Shown here piece after piece: positions 22,865 through 32,445 of a stretch of DNA of 64,000 bases. The first letter of the stretch is position 1. Every line of letters begins with the position of its first letter. The DNA is from Sarcophilus harrisii (lineage: Eukaryota > Chordata > Mammalia > Dasyuromorphia > Dasyuridae), in contig NC_045431.1 of NCBI RefSeq assembly GCF_902635505.1, positions 16,089,001 to 16,153,000 of the forward strand. The letters are read 5' to 3'. The translations under genes were made by a program, and so were the position numbers. The notes beneath the pieces were generated by a model. The model saw nothing but the letters and a program-made list of their open reading frames with translations, ran no database searches and had not been told where the DNA came from.

Positions 22865-23080
22865 CAAATCTAATAAGGTGAAACAAGACACAGAAATGTA
22901 AAGTCTTACCCTTGGGTTCAGAAAATCAGCTTCACAAATGGAGGAGGGTTAGACAAATTATCTGGAAGGGGGTTTGTGGAATGAGAACTTAATAAAAGTC
23001 AACAGTATGTATGGTTTTAGCTTGGGCTGCGAAACCAACAGCCCAACCCCAAAGCTTTGGATTTTAACAAAGACCATGTT
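22865..23080 (+). mobile_element. CR1/L3-type LINE fragment, sense
   Basis: AATGTAAAGTCTTACCCTTG, AAAATCAGCTTCACAAATGG and AAAGTCAACAGTATGTATGG match the L3 ORF2 region whose protein reads C(K/R)VLHLG and later LVDCKLNMSQQC. Another L3 copy at 31375 carries the same stretch. It may be continuous with 24240-24560 before later insertions. Confidence 0.6.
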
Positions 23081-23116
23081 TGATTTTAGGAATGTCTCAA
23101 AAAAAAATAGGTAACA

Positions 23117-23250
23117 CTGGAGCCACTAGGGCAGTGGATAGAGCACCAGCCCTGAAGTCAGGAGGACTTGAGTTCAAATCTAGCCTCAGACACTTAACAC
23201 TTCCTAGCTGTGTGACCCTGGGCAAGTCATTTAATCCCAATTGCCTTAGC

Positions 23251-23287
<37 letters not shown>
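23117..23287 (+). repeat. marsupial CORE-SINE with 32-bp poly-A tail
   Basis: AGCACCAGCCCTGAAGTCAG, GAGTTCAAATCTAGCCTCAG, AGCTGTGTGACCCTGGGCAA, AATCCCAATTGCCTTAGCAA and an uninterrupted A-run at 23256-23287. The intact tail and near-consensus body make this the youngest-looking SINE in the window. Confidence 0.93.
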
Positions 23288-23290
<3 letters not shown>

Positions 23291-23685
23291 TTTTTGGTCA
23301 AGCCTCCATTTGGTCATTGTTTGGCCTCTGATGGAAATAACAATTGTTTCTATTTTGGTCAGAAACTCTGAGGTTCTTCGTCTTACAGATTAATTTTTTT
23401 TTTTGACTCAGTAAAATGGACTTATTTCTTGCCTACCTAAATCATTGAATGGGTTTTACCTAAGAAAAACTGAGACCTGGGAAGGACCAAGGTCTCCCAT
23501 TTCATTCCAGACCATCTCCAGTCATCCTGATCTTTATCTGGCTATTGGACCCAGATGGCTCTGGAGGGGAAAGTGAGACTTTGCATGGCCCTCTCTCACT
23601 TAAATCCAGTGGACTTGCCTGTCATGACATCCCCTCCCTAATGTCATGGTCTTCCAGAATGACAGACAAACAACATTTGGTGGCA
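23288..23685 (+). repeat. RTE-tail-type repeat, single-unit copy
   Basis: CATTTGGTCATTGTTTGGCC, AACAATTGTTTCTATTTTGG, CTGAGACCTGGGAAGGACCA, GACCCAGATGGCTCTGGAGG, CCTAATGTCATGGTCTTCCA and GACAGACAAACAACATTT. It is the same family as 17915-18548 but with one copy of the 189-bp unit. The CORE-SINE poly-A tail abuts its 5' end. Confidence 0.75.
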
Positions 23686-24059
23686 AGTAGTGATGGGGGA
23701 GGAGAGAGAAAAATCTGTAGGTCTCTCCCACAAAAAAGAAAGGTCCAGTTCCTGGGCAACTGATTATGGGACAGATTTTATTTAAGGCAACATCTCCCCC
23801 CCCCCCAAAAAAATGTACAGGACTGAATTAAACCTACTACTATCAGTAAGACCAGCTCTTCTCCCCTCTCTGTTAGACCTTCCTCACTTCTCCATCTAAT
23901 GCAGAATGACCTATTTACCAGATTATGACACTATTTTAGGTAGAGCTACCACCTTCCTTCCCCCCCCCTTTCTCTCTGTCACCCCACACAAGGGAACAGG
24001 ACTTGGGGTCCCTAAAGAAAAAATCCCTCTTCCTCTCAGCTTTATGATCTTGCCCTGGT

Positions 24060-24155
24060 TGAGTCTCCGGCTGTGCCCCGGAGGACCAGGAAGGAAGTGG
24101 GGTACAATCCCTGCCACGCAGATGGCATTTAACAAAAGTTTATTGATTGGTTATT
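24060..24155 (+). repeat. L2-like 3' end scrap
   Basis: AATCCCTGCCACGCAGATGG followed by ATTTAACAAAAGTTTATTGA resembles a worn L2 or MIR 3' end. Confidence 0.4.
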
Positions 24156-24239
24156 GATGAAAGGAAAAGCGCTCAAAGCTGCTAAAGCAAACCCTTCTGT
24201 TGAGACTCACATGCTTCAAGAACCTCTAAAGTTCCCCGT

Positions 24240-24560
24240 TTATCTAGAAAATTTGGGGGAGATGTTACATTTCTTCAAGTATCTGAAGGATAAAAGGGAT
24301 TTGGGCCAGAGAGTAGAACCACAAGTGGCTTGTGGACGTTGCTGGAGAGCAGATTTTTGGGGGGCCAATTATAAAGAAAAGATTTCCTAATCCCTCGAGC
24401 TCTTGCAAAACGGAATAGGCTGCCCCAGAAGGCCCAGCTCAGGTAACAGGTCATGGCTGATTAATGGACCAGAAACGATGTCGGAGGGATTTCTGTCCCG
24501 GGTGGTCTGGAAGGATCCCTCCACTGCTGAGATTCTACAGCTCTGTGGTGAGGGGTCTGT
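24240..24560 (+). mobile_element. CR1/L3-type LINE 3' region, sense
   Basis: TTTCTTCAAGTATCTGAAGG, GTAGAACCACAAGTGGCTTG, GATTTCCTAATCCCTCGAGC, GGAATAGGCTGCCCCAGAAG and AAGGATCCCTCCACTGCTGA follow the order of the L3 ORF2 C-terminus and 3' UTR (LFKYLKG, EP.VACGRC, FPNPSSS, NRLPQK). Frames are broken. Confidence 0.7.
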
Positions 24561-25450
24561 GGCCATCTCTAGAGATCATCTCCTTTGGGGGCACGAGAGG
24601 CGTCCAGCCCGGAGGGGGGACCCCAAGAACTGCGGCAATTGGGTGAGAGCGTGAGGAGAGGACTGGGAACTGGAGGAAGAGCCGGGTCCTCCCTGCCCGT
24701 TACAGGCCTTTCCTCACTGGGATCGCCACCCAAGGTAGGAGGAAGCCTCTGGCCCTCAGCTCCAAGCGTGACCAAGTGGGAGATGGAGGCAGAGGAGAAG
24801 GGAGGAACCTGGAAGCCCTGTACAAGCTCTTCATCTCTAATCACCAAAAAGCCATTTGTCCCCTTTGCCTTCGGGGTGAAAACGGGGCCATACTGGCTCT
24901 CCCTTGCCTTGGGCTTCTGCTGGAGTGATGGCCAAAGGGGCCGAAGCTGCTGGCCCTCTGCATGGGGAGCACCAACGTGCATTAGACTCAAAGCTTCCAT
25001 TTTCAGACCAGCTAGTCAAAGTCGGCCGTTCTGTTGCCCGTGGTTCCTGCAGCCCCGAAATGTCAGCAGGCCAGTGTCCCTCTCCGGGCAATCCCCTCCC
25101 TCCCCCCGCCTAGGTAGGGCCGAGGGAACCTCCTCTCCATCTGGGCATCCAAAGGGCAGGTGCCATGTCTTTTTGCTTGCTGGGTCCACAGCTCCCCGGC
25201 CTGAGGAGCAGCTGCAGGGACCAGCGGTTGGAGCCAGGAGGAGGCTCAGGGGATGCTGTGTCAGCCTGGGGGTGCAAACCACCAAGCCTGGACCGCTTTC
25301 CTGGGAAGCCGCTTAGAGGGCTCACTGGCGTGAGGTTTGTCATGTGGTGCCATTTCCGACTGGAGAAAGGAAGTGTGGCCGGGCCCCTCTGCCAGATTTG
25401 TCTGCACATCTGCTGAGCCAGGGGCATCGGGAGGGATATGCTCTGAGGCA
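24561..25450. other. GC-rich unique DNA with a 243-codon open frame of no known domain
   Basis: A plus-strand frame (24585-25316) and several minus-strand frames (up to 143 codons) overlap over the same DNA. That is expected from low stop density at high GC. The plus frame has Pro/Gly/Ser/Arg-rich composition and no recognisable motif. It could in principle be a poorly conserved exon, but nothing supports this. Confidence 0.35.
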
Positions 25451-25458
25451 CTCGGGGC

Positions 25459-25484
25459 TTTTTTTTTTTTTTTTTTTTTTTTTT
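25459..25484. repeat. poly-T run, 26 bp
   Basis: An uninterrupted homopolymer immediately before an antisense L2 3' end. It may be the tail of a severely truncated antisense retroelement. Confidence 0.9.
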
Positions 25485-25494
25485 ACACTTTTCA

Positions 25495-25645
25495 GTGTCC
25501 CTTCCTCACTACTGCAACCCTAGAGGAACTTGATGCACATTTCCTGAATCAATTAAGCAAACGCCTAATAGGTTGGGGATCCAGAGACAAACGCAACACC
25601 GCCGTGCTTTCCCAGGCTTACATTCTGCCCTGCTCCAATGAAGTC
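25495..25645 (-). repeat. L2 3' end, antisense
   Basis: AATCAATTAAGCAAACGCCT, GGTTGGGGATCCAGAGACAA and GGCTTACATTCTGCCC match the antisense L2 3' words (GTGCTGGGGATACAAAGA, GAGCTCACATTCTA). Confidence 0.65.
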
Positions 25646-25794
25646 TCCCGCCCCAGCCAAGTCACCATGTCCTGCCAATGAATTCCTCCTCGCACCCCCT
25701 GGATCCAACTGGTTTGTTACTCCTCATTTCCCCGAGTCTTACCCGTCACCTTCTAAAGGAAAAGTTCCTGATCTCCCGACCACTTAGTCAGCCG

Positions 25795-26012
25795 GTGTCC
25801 CATGTTCTGTGCGGTTTGTGGTGTCTTTGGACATGTGGACACGTCCCTCCACTTGAGAGAACGGAAGCTCCTCGAGGGTAGGAAACGAATGTTTCCCTTT
25901 AGGTTTTGTGTCCTTCACAAGCAGCAAAGTGTCCGACCCACCGCCAGTGCTCCGATGGTTACGCACCTGACAATTATGTTGGTTACAGACAGGCAATAAA
26001 TATTAATGGATG
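25795..26012 (+). repeat. L2 3' end, sense, with a longer diverged insert
   Basis: GAGAACGGAAGCTCCTCGAG, GGTTTTGTGTCCTTCACAAG and GGCAATAAATATTAATGGAT follow L2 3'-end order. Confidence 0.6.
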
Positions 26013-26550
26013 GAAAACGAATTAATGAAAGAAATGAGACCTCATAAAGCACTGAAGGTTGAATAGAATTCGGATATCTGGGGGCCAACCACAGGAGCAA
26101 AAACACCGAGGTGGGATGGAGATACAATAAGAGACCCCTGAAAGTGGAGAAGAAAATATCGGTTGGTCGGATAAGCAGGGAGTGTTCAATGTGACTCATG
26201 AGGCTTTAAGGAGGAAAAGCGAGCACAGATTTACTTGAGTTCAACTCCATGATTTTACAGATTAAGAAATTAAGGCCAAGTGAGGTTAAATGACTTGTCT
26301 AAGGATCCAGGCAATAGGATAGTTTGGGATTTAATTTAGTAGAGAGTAAGGACCTTGTTATAAGTTCCTGAGCAGAGAAGTGACATGATACGGAGAACTC
26401 ATCAGTTCAAATGATCATGCAGCCAGCCAGCTCATTAGTTAATTAAGCTCCTAATATACACTGTTTCCATGCTAAATTCTGGGAATACAATGAAAGGCAA
26501 AAACCAGGTTCTGCTCTCTGGGAAACTCGGTCTAATTCACCAACAATTCC
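26013..26550 (-). repeat. L2 and MIR fragments, antisense
   Basis: 26225-26340 is an antisense MIR core (TTTTACAGATTAAGAAATTA, TGACTTGTCTAAGGATCCAG). Flanking it are antisense L2 words (GAGCAGAGAAGTGACATGAT at 26370-26390; ATTCTGGGAATACAATGAAA at 26475-26495). Confidence 0.55.
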
Positions 26551-26644
26551 ATTTGGGGAAAAATGCTGGTGCTGGTCCAGTCTTAAAGATCATCACAGAT
26601 CATTTATTCTTCTTTCATATGAATGTGGGGAATTTTAATATGTG

Positions 26645-27180
26645 TTCCAATATTTCACAGAATCTCAGAGTTGATGGGTATGAGAGGCTACCTGGTCCAA
26701 CCTGCTCCTGAACAAGAATCTCCTTTGTAATGTATTTGGCAAGCAATAACTTAGTCACTGATTGAAGACCTCTAGTGAGAGAAGCTCAATATCTTCCTCA
26801 ACAGCCCATATTCTTTTGAGAAGTCAATTATCAGAAATTAAAAAGATTTAAAATAAAGACTTTAGTCCACTGGATTGATCCGTGGTCAAGAATCCATGGG
26901 GGAAAATAGTCAAGAATCATATAGGATAAGGAATAGTTGGGTGGTCCTCATTATTGATCAAGGGAATATATTCCATCTTAATGATGTTACAGATATACTG
27001 AAATATAAGATTGCATTAGTCCTTTTAAGGGTCATATCACATAACACATATTCAGTTTGTGGTCAACCAGACTATCCAGATAGTTCTCTCATGAACTGTG
27101 ACAAAATTATGATTTCTCTATCCTGTATTTGTACAACTGATGTTTTGAATCTAAAATATAGGGATTTGCATTTTACAAAT
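26645..27180 (-). mobile_element. CR1/L3-type LINE 3' region, antisense
   Basis: Opens AGAATCTCAGAGTTGATGGG, TGAACAAGAATCTCCTTTGT and GAAGACCTCTAGTGAGAGAA, the antisense L3 3' end. It continues into GATTGCATTAGTCCTTTTAA, TCATATCACATAACACATAT, CAGTTTGTGGTCAACCAGAC and CCTGTATTTGTACAACTGAT, the antisense ORF2 stretch that encodes the LVDCKLN motif in intact copies. The 125-codon plus-strand frame at 26875-27252 is an antisense artefact of this element. Confidence 0.7.
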
Positions 27181-27184
27181 AAAA

Positions 27185-27537
27185 AGATCTCAGAACTAAG
27201 GATAGTCCCCAGTCTGCCACTTAAATTTTGTGATCTTGGTCAATTCATTTAATCAAAGTTTCCATTTTCTCTTGATTGGTAAGGATTTGTCCAACACTAA
27301 AATTCAGCGAATCAATTAGACATAATAAAGCCATTTTATTTACTCCATTCCGCTATGCTGCAGTGTAGAAAAAGGAAAGTTTCTAAATCTTAATTTGGGA
27401 ATCATGGGTAACATTTTCTTTGACCATATGCCCTTCCACATGAATGCTACTTCTTTCTAATTTTGTGACACTGACATCTCTGATAAGCATGTCTTCTTCT
27501 GACATTTAAGAATTCAGATAAATGGGGAATATTTTAC
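27185..27537. other. unique DNA, nothing assigned
   Basis: The first 80 bp may be an antisense MIR scrap (TTTTACAAATAAAAAGATCT). Nothing else is recognised. Confidence 0.35.
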
Positions 27538-27543
27538 ATTCTC
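27538..27543. repeat. 6-bp target-site duplication of solo LTR, left
   Basis: ATTCTC, identical to 27964-27969, directly outside the LTR. Confidence 0.85.
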
Positions 27544-27963
27544 TGCTTCGGCCCGCGAGGCAGAGTGTGTGGACTCTGGAAGAAAAGAGATAAGGGCAAG
27601 AGAGAGGGGACGTGCAAAATGGAGGCAAGACAAATCCATCTGATCAAGCCTCATTTTAATGGGTGCAATAGTACAGATATATATAGCAATAGGAAAGAAG
27701 GCAGGGTTGTACAAACACAGTACAGGGTGGGGGTCCTAGACAAAGGGTTGGTATCCCGCCCAAGGATGAGCTGCTCAGGTGTTTCTGGTCTTAGGAAGCT
27801 CTATGATGTGATTAGGGGATGCCTATTCAAAGTTAGGGCAGTGCTTGGATGTGCTTAGGAGATTCCTATTCAGGAAGTCTTTGGTATGATGTGATTAGGA
27901 GATTCCTATTCAAGGTTAGGAATGTGGCCTTATGTGGCCGTAGATTAGTGCCTGTTCCCCACA
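27544..27963 (-). mobile_element. solo LTR of an endogenous retrovirus (class II/ERVK-like)
   Basis: 420 bp, bounded by TG and CA, and flanked by an exact 6-bp duplication. Read on the minus strand it starts TGTGGGGAACAGGCAC. It has a U3 with three partial direct repeats (TAGGAATCTCCTAATCACAT type, about 40-50 bp apart), then a TATA-like CTATATATAT near 27685, a poly-A-signal-like ATTAAAATGA, and an R/U5 part ending GCGGGCCGAAGCA. No internal viral sequence remains on either side, as expected after recombination between the two LTRs. The 6-bp duplication is typical of class II elements. Intact ends suggest a moderate to young age. It is a regulatory fossil with no coding capacity. Confidence 0.82.
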
Positions 27964-27969
27964 ATTCTC
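27964..27969. repeat. 6-bp target-site duplication of solo LTR, right
   Basis: ATTCTC, identical to 27538-27543. Confidence 0.85.
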
Positions 27970-28039
27970 CTTTCTTGTTTGCAATGAATATGAGGTTTCA
28001 TATATATTTGAAAACTAAATATTTTCCCTGAAGATAAAG

Positions 28040-28312
28040 ATATTAGATAGACAGACACATAGATAGATGGATAGATAGGTAAATAAATTGGTGCATAGAT
28101 AGACACAGACAGACAGATAAGATGGATGGATGGATAGAAAGGTAGATGGATGGATAAGAAGGTACATGAATGGATAAGAAGATAGATGCTTAGAAAGATG
28201 GATGGATAGATAGAAAGGTCAGTAGATGGATGGATAGGTAGATTGATAGGTGGATGGATGGATAAACAGATTAGATGCATAGGTAGATTGGATAGACAGA
28301 TACATAGATCAG
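28040..28312. repeat. GATA/GATG tetranucleotide microsatellite, 270 bp
   Basis: Imperfect GATA, GATG, GACA and GGTA units fill the segment. The minus-strand frame (Ser/Ile/Pro/Tyr-rich, 111 codons) is a translation of the repeat. Confidence 0.92.
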
Positions 28313-28339
28313 AGTAAGAGACAGAGTAAGAGAGTAGGA

Positions 28340-28475
28340 AAGAGTGATCTCACATTTATTGAGTACTTACTATTTGTTCAGTTCTCCATTAAGTTCTAGA
28401 AATATAAATACAAGAAAAAAATAGTTCCTACAGATTCAAGAAGGTTAGAGGGTAAAGACAATACACAAAAGGGAG
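28340..28475 (-). repeat. L2 3' end, antisense
   Basis: CACATTTATTGAGTACTTAC, TTAAGTTCTAGAAATATAAA and AAATAGTTCCTACAGATTCA are antisense L2 3'-end words. Confidence 0.7.
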
Positions 28476-28479
28476 CTAG

Positions 28480-29270
28480 AGAGGGGGGAGGATGCTTATA
28501 TCAAATATCAAGGTGGTCAGGGAAGAGAAAAAAATTCAGAAAGTCAGAATTGGGGCCAGGAGTTAAGTCAGCCTGGGCACTTCATGATGTGGTTCAAGCT
28601 ATGCCCTAATCAGTCACAGGAAAGGGCCACAAATCAGAGGCACTTCCAAAGTGAAAAGATTGCTGGAACGCTCCAGAAAATCAGGAGTCGAGCCAAAAGT
28701 GAAGTGAGTATAGCTTGGGCACCCCATGAAATAGTAATTTGGGCCAAAAACAGACCTATTGGAGGAGAAAGCATCATAAGGGCCATATCACCAGCATGAG
28801 AAGGCTGGTGCAGAGAAAGTAGAAAAATCCAGAGTTAGGAGGGGAGCTGGGAGTGGAGTGCTAATCTATCATGTTAATCTGTAAAACCTTTCTAATGTAA
28901 AGCGTTCATTTTCATTCTTGGGGCAATAAATGACCCAAAGTCCTTTCAGTCTTTTTGGTTCCCTCCTCTTTCGTTTTAATGAGATTGTTTTAGGTGAGAT
29001 GTTCTGAGTTCAATCACAGCCCTTTCTAGCACCCAGTGAGGAAAATTTTTAACATGGAGGTAGAGGTTGGGTCCTTGCTTGCTAACTTCACTTACATTTA
29101 TCTTGATTTTTATCTAGTTAGCCCCTGGCCTCTTTGTGATTGAGGCAAAATCCAGTTTACTAGAAACATGGATGAGAAATTATTATTTTTGGATAAATAG
29201 GCAATCAAGACTAGTAAATGAAGATTTTTTTTTTCTTGTCTAAGTCTTCTTCAAGATAATAACAAAAACA
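28480..29270. other. unique DNA, nothing assigned
   Basis: No repeat or gene is recognised. Confidence 0.35.
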
Positions 29271-29274
29271 ACAA

Positions 29275-29535
29275 TAAAGCTGTTGTTTTTTTGTTTTTGT
29301 TTTTGTTTTTTTTAAGTCATTTCAGTCACCTCTGACTCTTTGTGATCCCTTTTTGGGATTTTCTTGGCAGAAATACAGAAGCAATTTTCTGTTTCCTTTT
29401 CAAGATCATTCTACAGATGAGGAAACTGAGGCAAACAGGATTATGTGTCTTATCCAGAGCCAACCAGCTAGAAAGTGTCATGTTCTTCCTGATTCTAGAC
29501 CCAACATGCTAGCTACTGTACCACCTGGCTGAAAT
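29275..29535 (-). repeat. marsupial CORE-SINE with alternate tail, antisense
   Basis: Starts with a T-rich tail (TTGTTTTTGTTTTTG). It continues AAGTCATTTCAGTCACCTCT, TGGGATTTTCTTGGCAGAAA, GATGAGGAAACTGAGGCAAA and ACATGCTAGCTACTGTACCA. This is the reverse complement of the marsupial SINE ending in CCAAATGGGGTCATGAAGAG and GACTGAAATGACTGAACAAC. A sense copy is at 58165-58375. Confidence 0.85.
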
Positions 29536-29569
29536 TTACTTGAAATTTTATTTGCACTTGAAAGTATGC

Positions 29570-29757
29570 AAGATGTTTTACAAATATTATACCATTTTGC
29601 CCTCACAATCATGCTGAGGTAGATGCTATTATTAGCCCCATTTTACAGATGAAAAAACTGAGGCAGACTGAAGTCAAGTGACTTGTTCAGGATTACACAG
29701 CTTGTGAGCTCAGATCTTCACTCAAAGTGTAGCCTTATATCTGCCATCCCCTATCTT
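29570..29757 (-). repeat. MIR, antisense
   Basis: CAAGATGTTTTACAAATATT, CCCATTTTACAGATGAAAAA, AAGTGACTTGTTCAGGATTA and CACAGCTTGTGAGCTCAGAT are in antisense MIR order. Confidence 0.85.
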
Positions 29758-29824
29758 TCAAGTTACCTTCTTCAAAAGAAAAAGTATAAAAATCTTTGTT
29801 AAATGGTTAGCCGAGATTACCCAG

Positions 29825-30285
29825 GCTATATTTCCAGCATTCCCTTAATCTATCTGCCAGTCTAGTCATTATGGCAAATAGAGAAATGAAGTTAATCTGA
29901 TGGGATCTACTCTGGATGAAGCCATGAATCACACCACCTTTTCCAGTTGGTCCCCAAGTCTCCCTTTAATGAGAGATTCTAGAGTTTTGCTAAAAATTAA
30001 CTTCAACTTTACTAGCCTATGGTTTGCACGTATCCTTCCCCCTTGGCCCCTCTTTTTTAAAAGATCAGGACGTTTTCCTTTGTCCACCCCGGAGCTCTCT
30101 CATCCCTTAGAGATGCTGACAGAGACTCAGCAATCACATCTGCTCGCCCCTTCATACCTTGGGGTATAGGACATCCGTTCTGCCTGTGACTGGAGACTTG
30201 AGTACATCCAAGGCGGCCACAGGACTAGGTACTGGCAGAGTTCTGTCAAGACTAAGGGCTATTAGACTAATTTAATCTGCTTATG
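29825..30285 (-). mobile_element. CR1/L3-type LINE, reverse-transcriptase 5' part, inverted relative to its neighbour
   Basis: On the minus strand the protein reads ADVIAESLSA (30118-30143), a WTKENVLIF block and FLAKL, then a block around TSFLYLP. These are the early reverse-transcriptase motifs of CR1/L3 (ADVIAEPLS, W..ANVIPIFKKG, YRPVSL..IPGKILE, TNLISF). Frames are interrupted several times. It meets the sense piece at 30288, which begins with the next part of the same enzyme. Confidence 0.72.
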
Positions 30286-30287
30286 TA

Positions 30288-30445
30288 ACAGAGTGTTAGC
30301 ACATTGAAGGAGAACAGATCTAATCTATTTTGACTTTTACAAGGCATTTTAATCCCGTCTCAAATAAAACATACTCAGCAATTAACCACGCTAACATGGC
30401 CCGTGCCGCACAAATATTTGGTGGAACATAACTGGGTGGGAGGTG
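30288..30445 (+). mobile_element. CR1/L3-type LINE, reverse-transcriptase palm segment, sense
   Basis: The plus strand encodes DLIYFDFYKAF at 30317-30349, the (V/I)YLDFSKAFD block of CR1/L3 reverse transcriptase. It is followed by worn NKL..HG..I.W..NITGW sequence. In the enzyme this directly follows the motifs found inverted in the piece to its left. Confidence 0.72.
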
Positions 30446-31050
30446 ATATTTTTAAAAACGGGTGCCCCACGTCCCAGTCTAGACTTACTTGCCAGGTTCC
30501 CTCCCTCCCCATTTTCTCTTAACTTCCTCTGCTTGAGTACAGGTTGTCTTCTTCCCTCACTTGTCCAGCCTTCACCCAACTCTTGCCCTTCTCCCTCCCT
30601 GAGACATTTAGAGACACGGTTTATGTTTCAGGCTTATTTGTCATTATTTTAGTGTCACTTAATGCTTTGAAGAGCCTCCTCCAATAAACTCTCACCCCTA
30701 CCCCCTACTTTTGTTTTATAACCTGGAATGTATCCTTAGGATTATTGGGAATTGTTTCTGGTTATTAAGTCTGCAAGAAAGAAAAATGTTGTTGGAATAC
30801 CTCCTGTCTCATAATGTGTCATGATAATTCAATATTCAGCAGAAGTACTGGAGGTGGCCCCTTTGTAGAAGGTTTTGCTCAGTGAACTTATTTTGTCTGA
30901 GAGGCTCTTCCTATGGAATGGGAGCCGTTTCTTTGGACACGTTCCCAGTGGAGAAACAGGCAGTTTTGGTAGTATTCATTTGGCCAAGTGAATCTCTTCC
31001 CAAATGCCACAAGAGCATAGAATGTTAGCGGCTAATAAGGAAACAGAAAC
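30446..31050. other. unique DNA between two LINE pieces
   Basis: Starts with a pyrimidine-rich part (30480-30610). No family is recognised. It may be an insertion between the two sense CR1/L3 pieces. Confidence 0.35.
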
Positions 31051-31195
31051 CATTTGGTCTGATCTTCTCATTCTGCAGATGAAGAAACTGAGGGCTGATA
31101 TGATCAGACCCAAGATTTCCCAGCTAATGAGTATCAGGGCTGAGAGTTGGACCCAGACCCGGATTTCTTGACTGCCAGTCTGATATGTTTCATCA
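31050..31195 (-). repeat. MIR, antisense
   Basis: TCATTCTGCAGATGAAGAAA, CAAGATTTCCCAGCTAATGA and AGTTGGACCCAGACCCGGAT are in antisense MIR order. Confidence 0.75.
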
Positions 31196-31374
31196 TGACT
31201 CTACATCAACCTAGCCCAGGTGAAGACAGATGTGTTTATTTCCTTTAGCAGACACCAGAAGTAAATTGATATGTGCATTAATGACAGTTCTCTTTACTAG
31301 TGAGATGACTCTGAGATTTGATTTAGATAAAGATACAGATAATATGCTCTTCAAATCTGCCTCAAAACTGGGCA

Positions 31375-32000
31375 GGGACGACTAGCACAGTAGAGAAGAG
31401 AGTCAAGATCCATGAGAATCTAATTCTGGCTGAATCTAACAATATGAGATAAATGTAAAGGGTTCTACTTGGGTATTAAAATATAAAAATATACCCCCCT
31501 CCCCAATCAACTTACAAGTTTAAATAGGATAAGGCATGAATAGATTGCATTTATTCTGAAATTTAAAAAACATCCTGAGGGTTTTAATGGACTGCAAATT
31601 TAATATGAGTCAGCAGTGTGGTATAAATGCCAAAATCATTAATATGATCTCGGATTGCAAAAAAAGGGGCACAGCTTCCAGGAAAAAGGAATATTCCGCA
31701 CCCACCAAACCTCTTCTGCAGTATTGTGTTCTGTTCATGTCACCGTGGTTTAAGAAGAACATTAATAAGCTGGAGAATATCCAGAAGAAAGCAACCAGCA
31801 TGGTAACTGGTCTTGAACCCATGCTATATGAGAATTTGTGGAAACTGATTGTATTTAGTTAGGAAAAAGAAGACTCTAGGAGGATGTGCAACTGTATTTC
31901 AAGTATCTGAAGGATTGTCATGTGAAGGAGTGACTATTCCGTAGATAGACAAGATATTCCTCCTGACATTTCAATATTTCTGTTCTTCAGCCTCAGGACT
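31375..32000 (+). mobile_element. CR1/L3-type LINE, ORF2 C-terminal region, sense
   Basis: Encodes VLMDCKFNMSQQCGINAKIINMIS, KRGTASRKKEYSA, LLQYCVLFMSPWFKKNINKLENIQKKATSMVTGLEPMLYENL across 31580-31855. This is the classic CR1/L3 motif series YCVQFW.P.FKKDI.KLE.VQ.RAT.MV.GLE..YE, followed by QVSEGLS-like 3' sequence. A 91-codon stretch is still open, but the copy is truncated on the left and broken on the right. Probably the 3' part of the same insertion as 30288-30445. Confidence 0.85.
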
Positions 32001-32096
32001 TCCAGATTTTATTAGAGTATCATCAGATACCATTTCTTTTATGGTAATCTCATATCTCAGAGAATAAGGGCTATTCAAGGCTGATGAAAATTTCTA

Positions 32097-32196
32097 TAGA
32101 AAATGCAATTGACTATATTAGCAGACAATCAAAGTTAGTATGTCATCCTCAAAAAGCAGAATCTCAGGACAAGATTCAGAGGTCAAAAACCAAGGG
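32097..32196 (+). repeat. unassigned repeat, left arm of an imperfect inverted pair
   Basis: The 100 bp from TAGAAAATGC to ACCAAGGG aligns without gaps, about 70 percent identical by hand count, to the reverse complement of 32778-32877. The shared core is AATCTCAGGaCAAgATTCAGAGgTCAA. I do not recognise the family. Confidence 0.65.
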
Positions 32197-32198
32197 TG

Positions 32199-32200
<2 letters not shown>

Positions 32201-32239
<39 letters not shown>
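32201..32239. repeat. (GT)n microsatellite
   Basis: About 19 uninterrupted GT units directly after the left arm of the inverted pair. Confidence 0.97.
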
Positions 32240-32240
<1 letters not shown>

Positions 32241-32324
32241 CTACTAATTTGTATCCTTTCTCCTGATTTTTTTGCACACAGTTCAATATGTTTAACTATC
32301 TTGTTTAAATGTGACTGTAGATTC

Positions 32325-32445
32325 CTTCAGGGTAGAAAATATATTTCTTCTTCTTTGACCAATTAATAGTCTTCTCCCAAAGCTCTTAATATGATATCAT
32401 AACTATGAATAATGAATATTTATAGAATTAAGTTAACTTGAACCT
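32325..32445 (+). repeat. L2 3' end, sense
   Basis: GTAGATTCCTTCAGGGTAGA, CTCCCAAAGCTCTTAATATG and AATGAATATTTATAGAATTA are worn L2 3'-end words. Confidence 0.5.

Noticed and set aside
24585-25316. 243-codon plus-strand open frame
   Set aside because: GC-rich DNA with overlapping long frames on the other strand, Pro/Gly/Ser/Arg-rich composition, no domain, no visible splice or promoter context, and a CR1/L3 3' end just upstream.
26875-27252. 125-codon plus-strand frame
   Set aside because: It lies antisense to a CR1/L3 fragment whose nucleotide words are clear.
31587-31862. 91-codon frame as a host gene
   Set aside because: The motifs (YCVLF, FKKNINKLENIQKKAT, GLEPMLYE) are those of CR1/L3 reverse transcriptase, so it is a LINE fragment.
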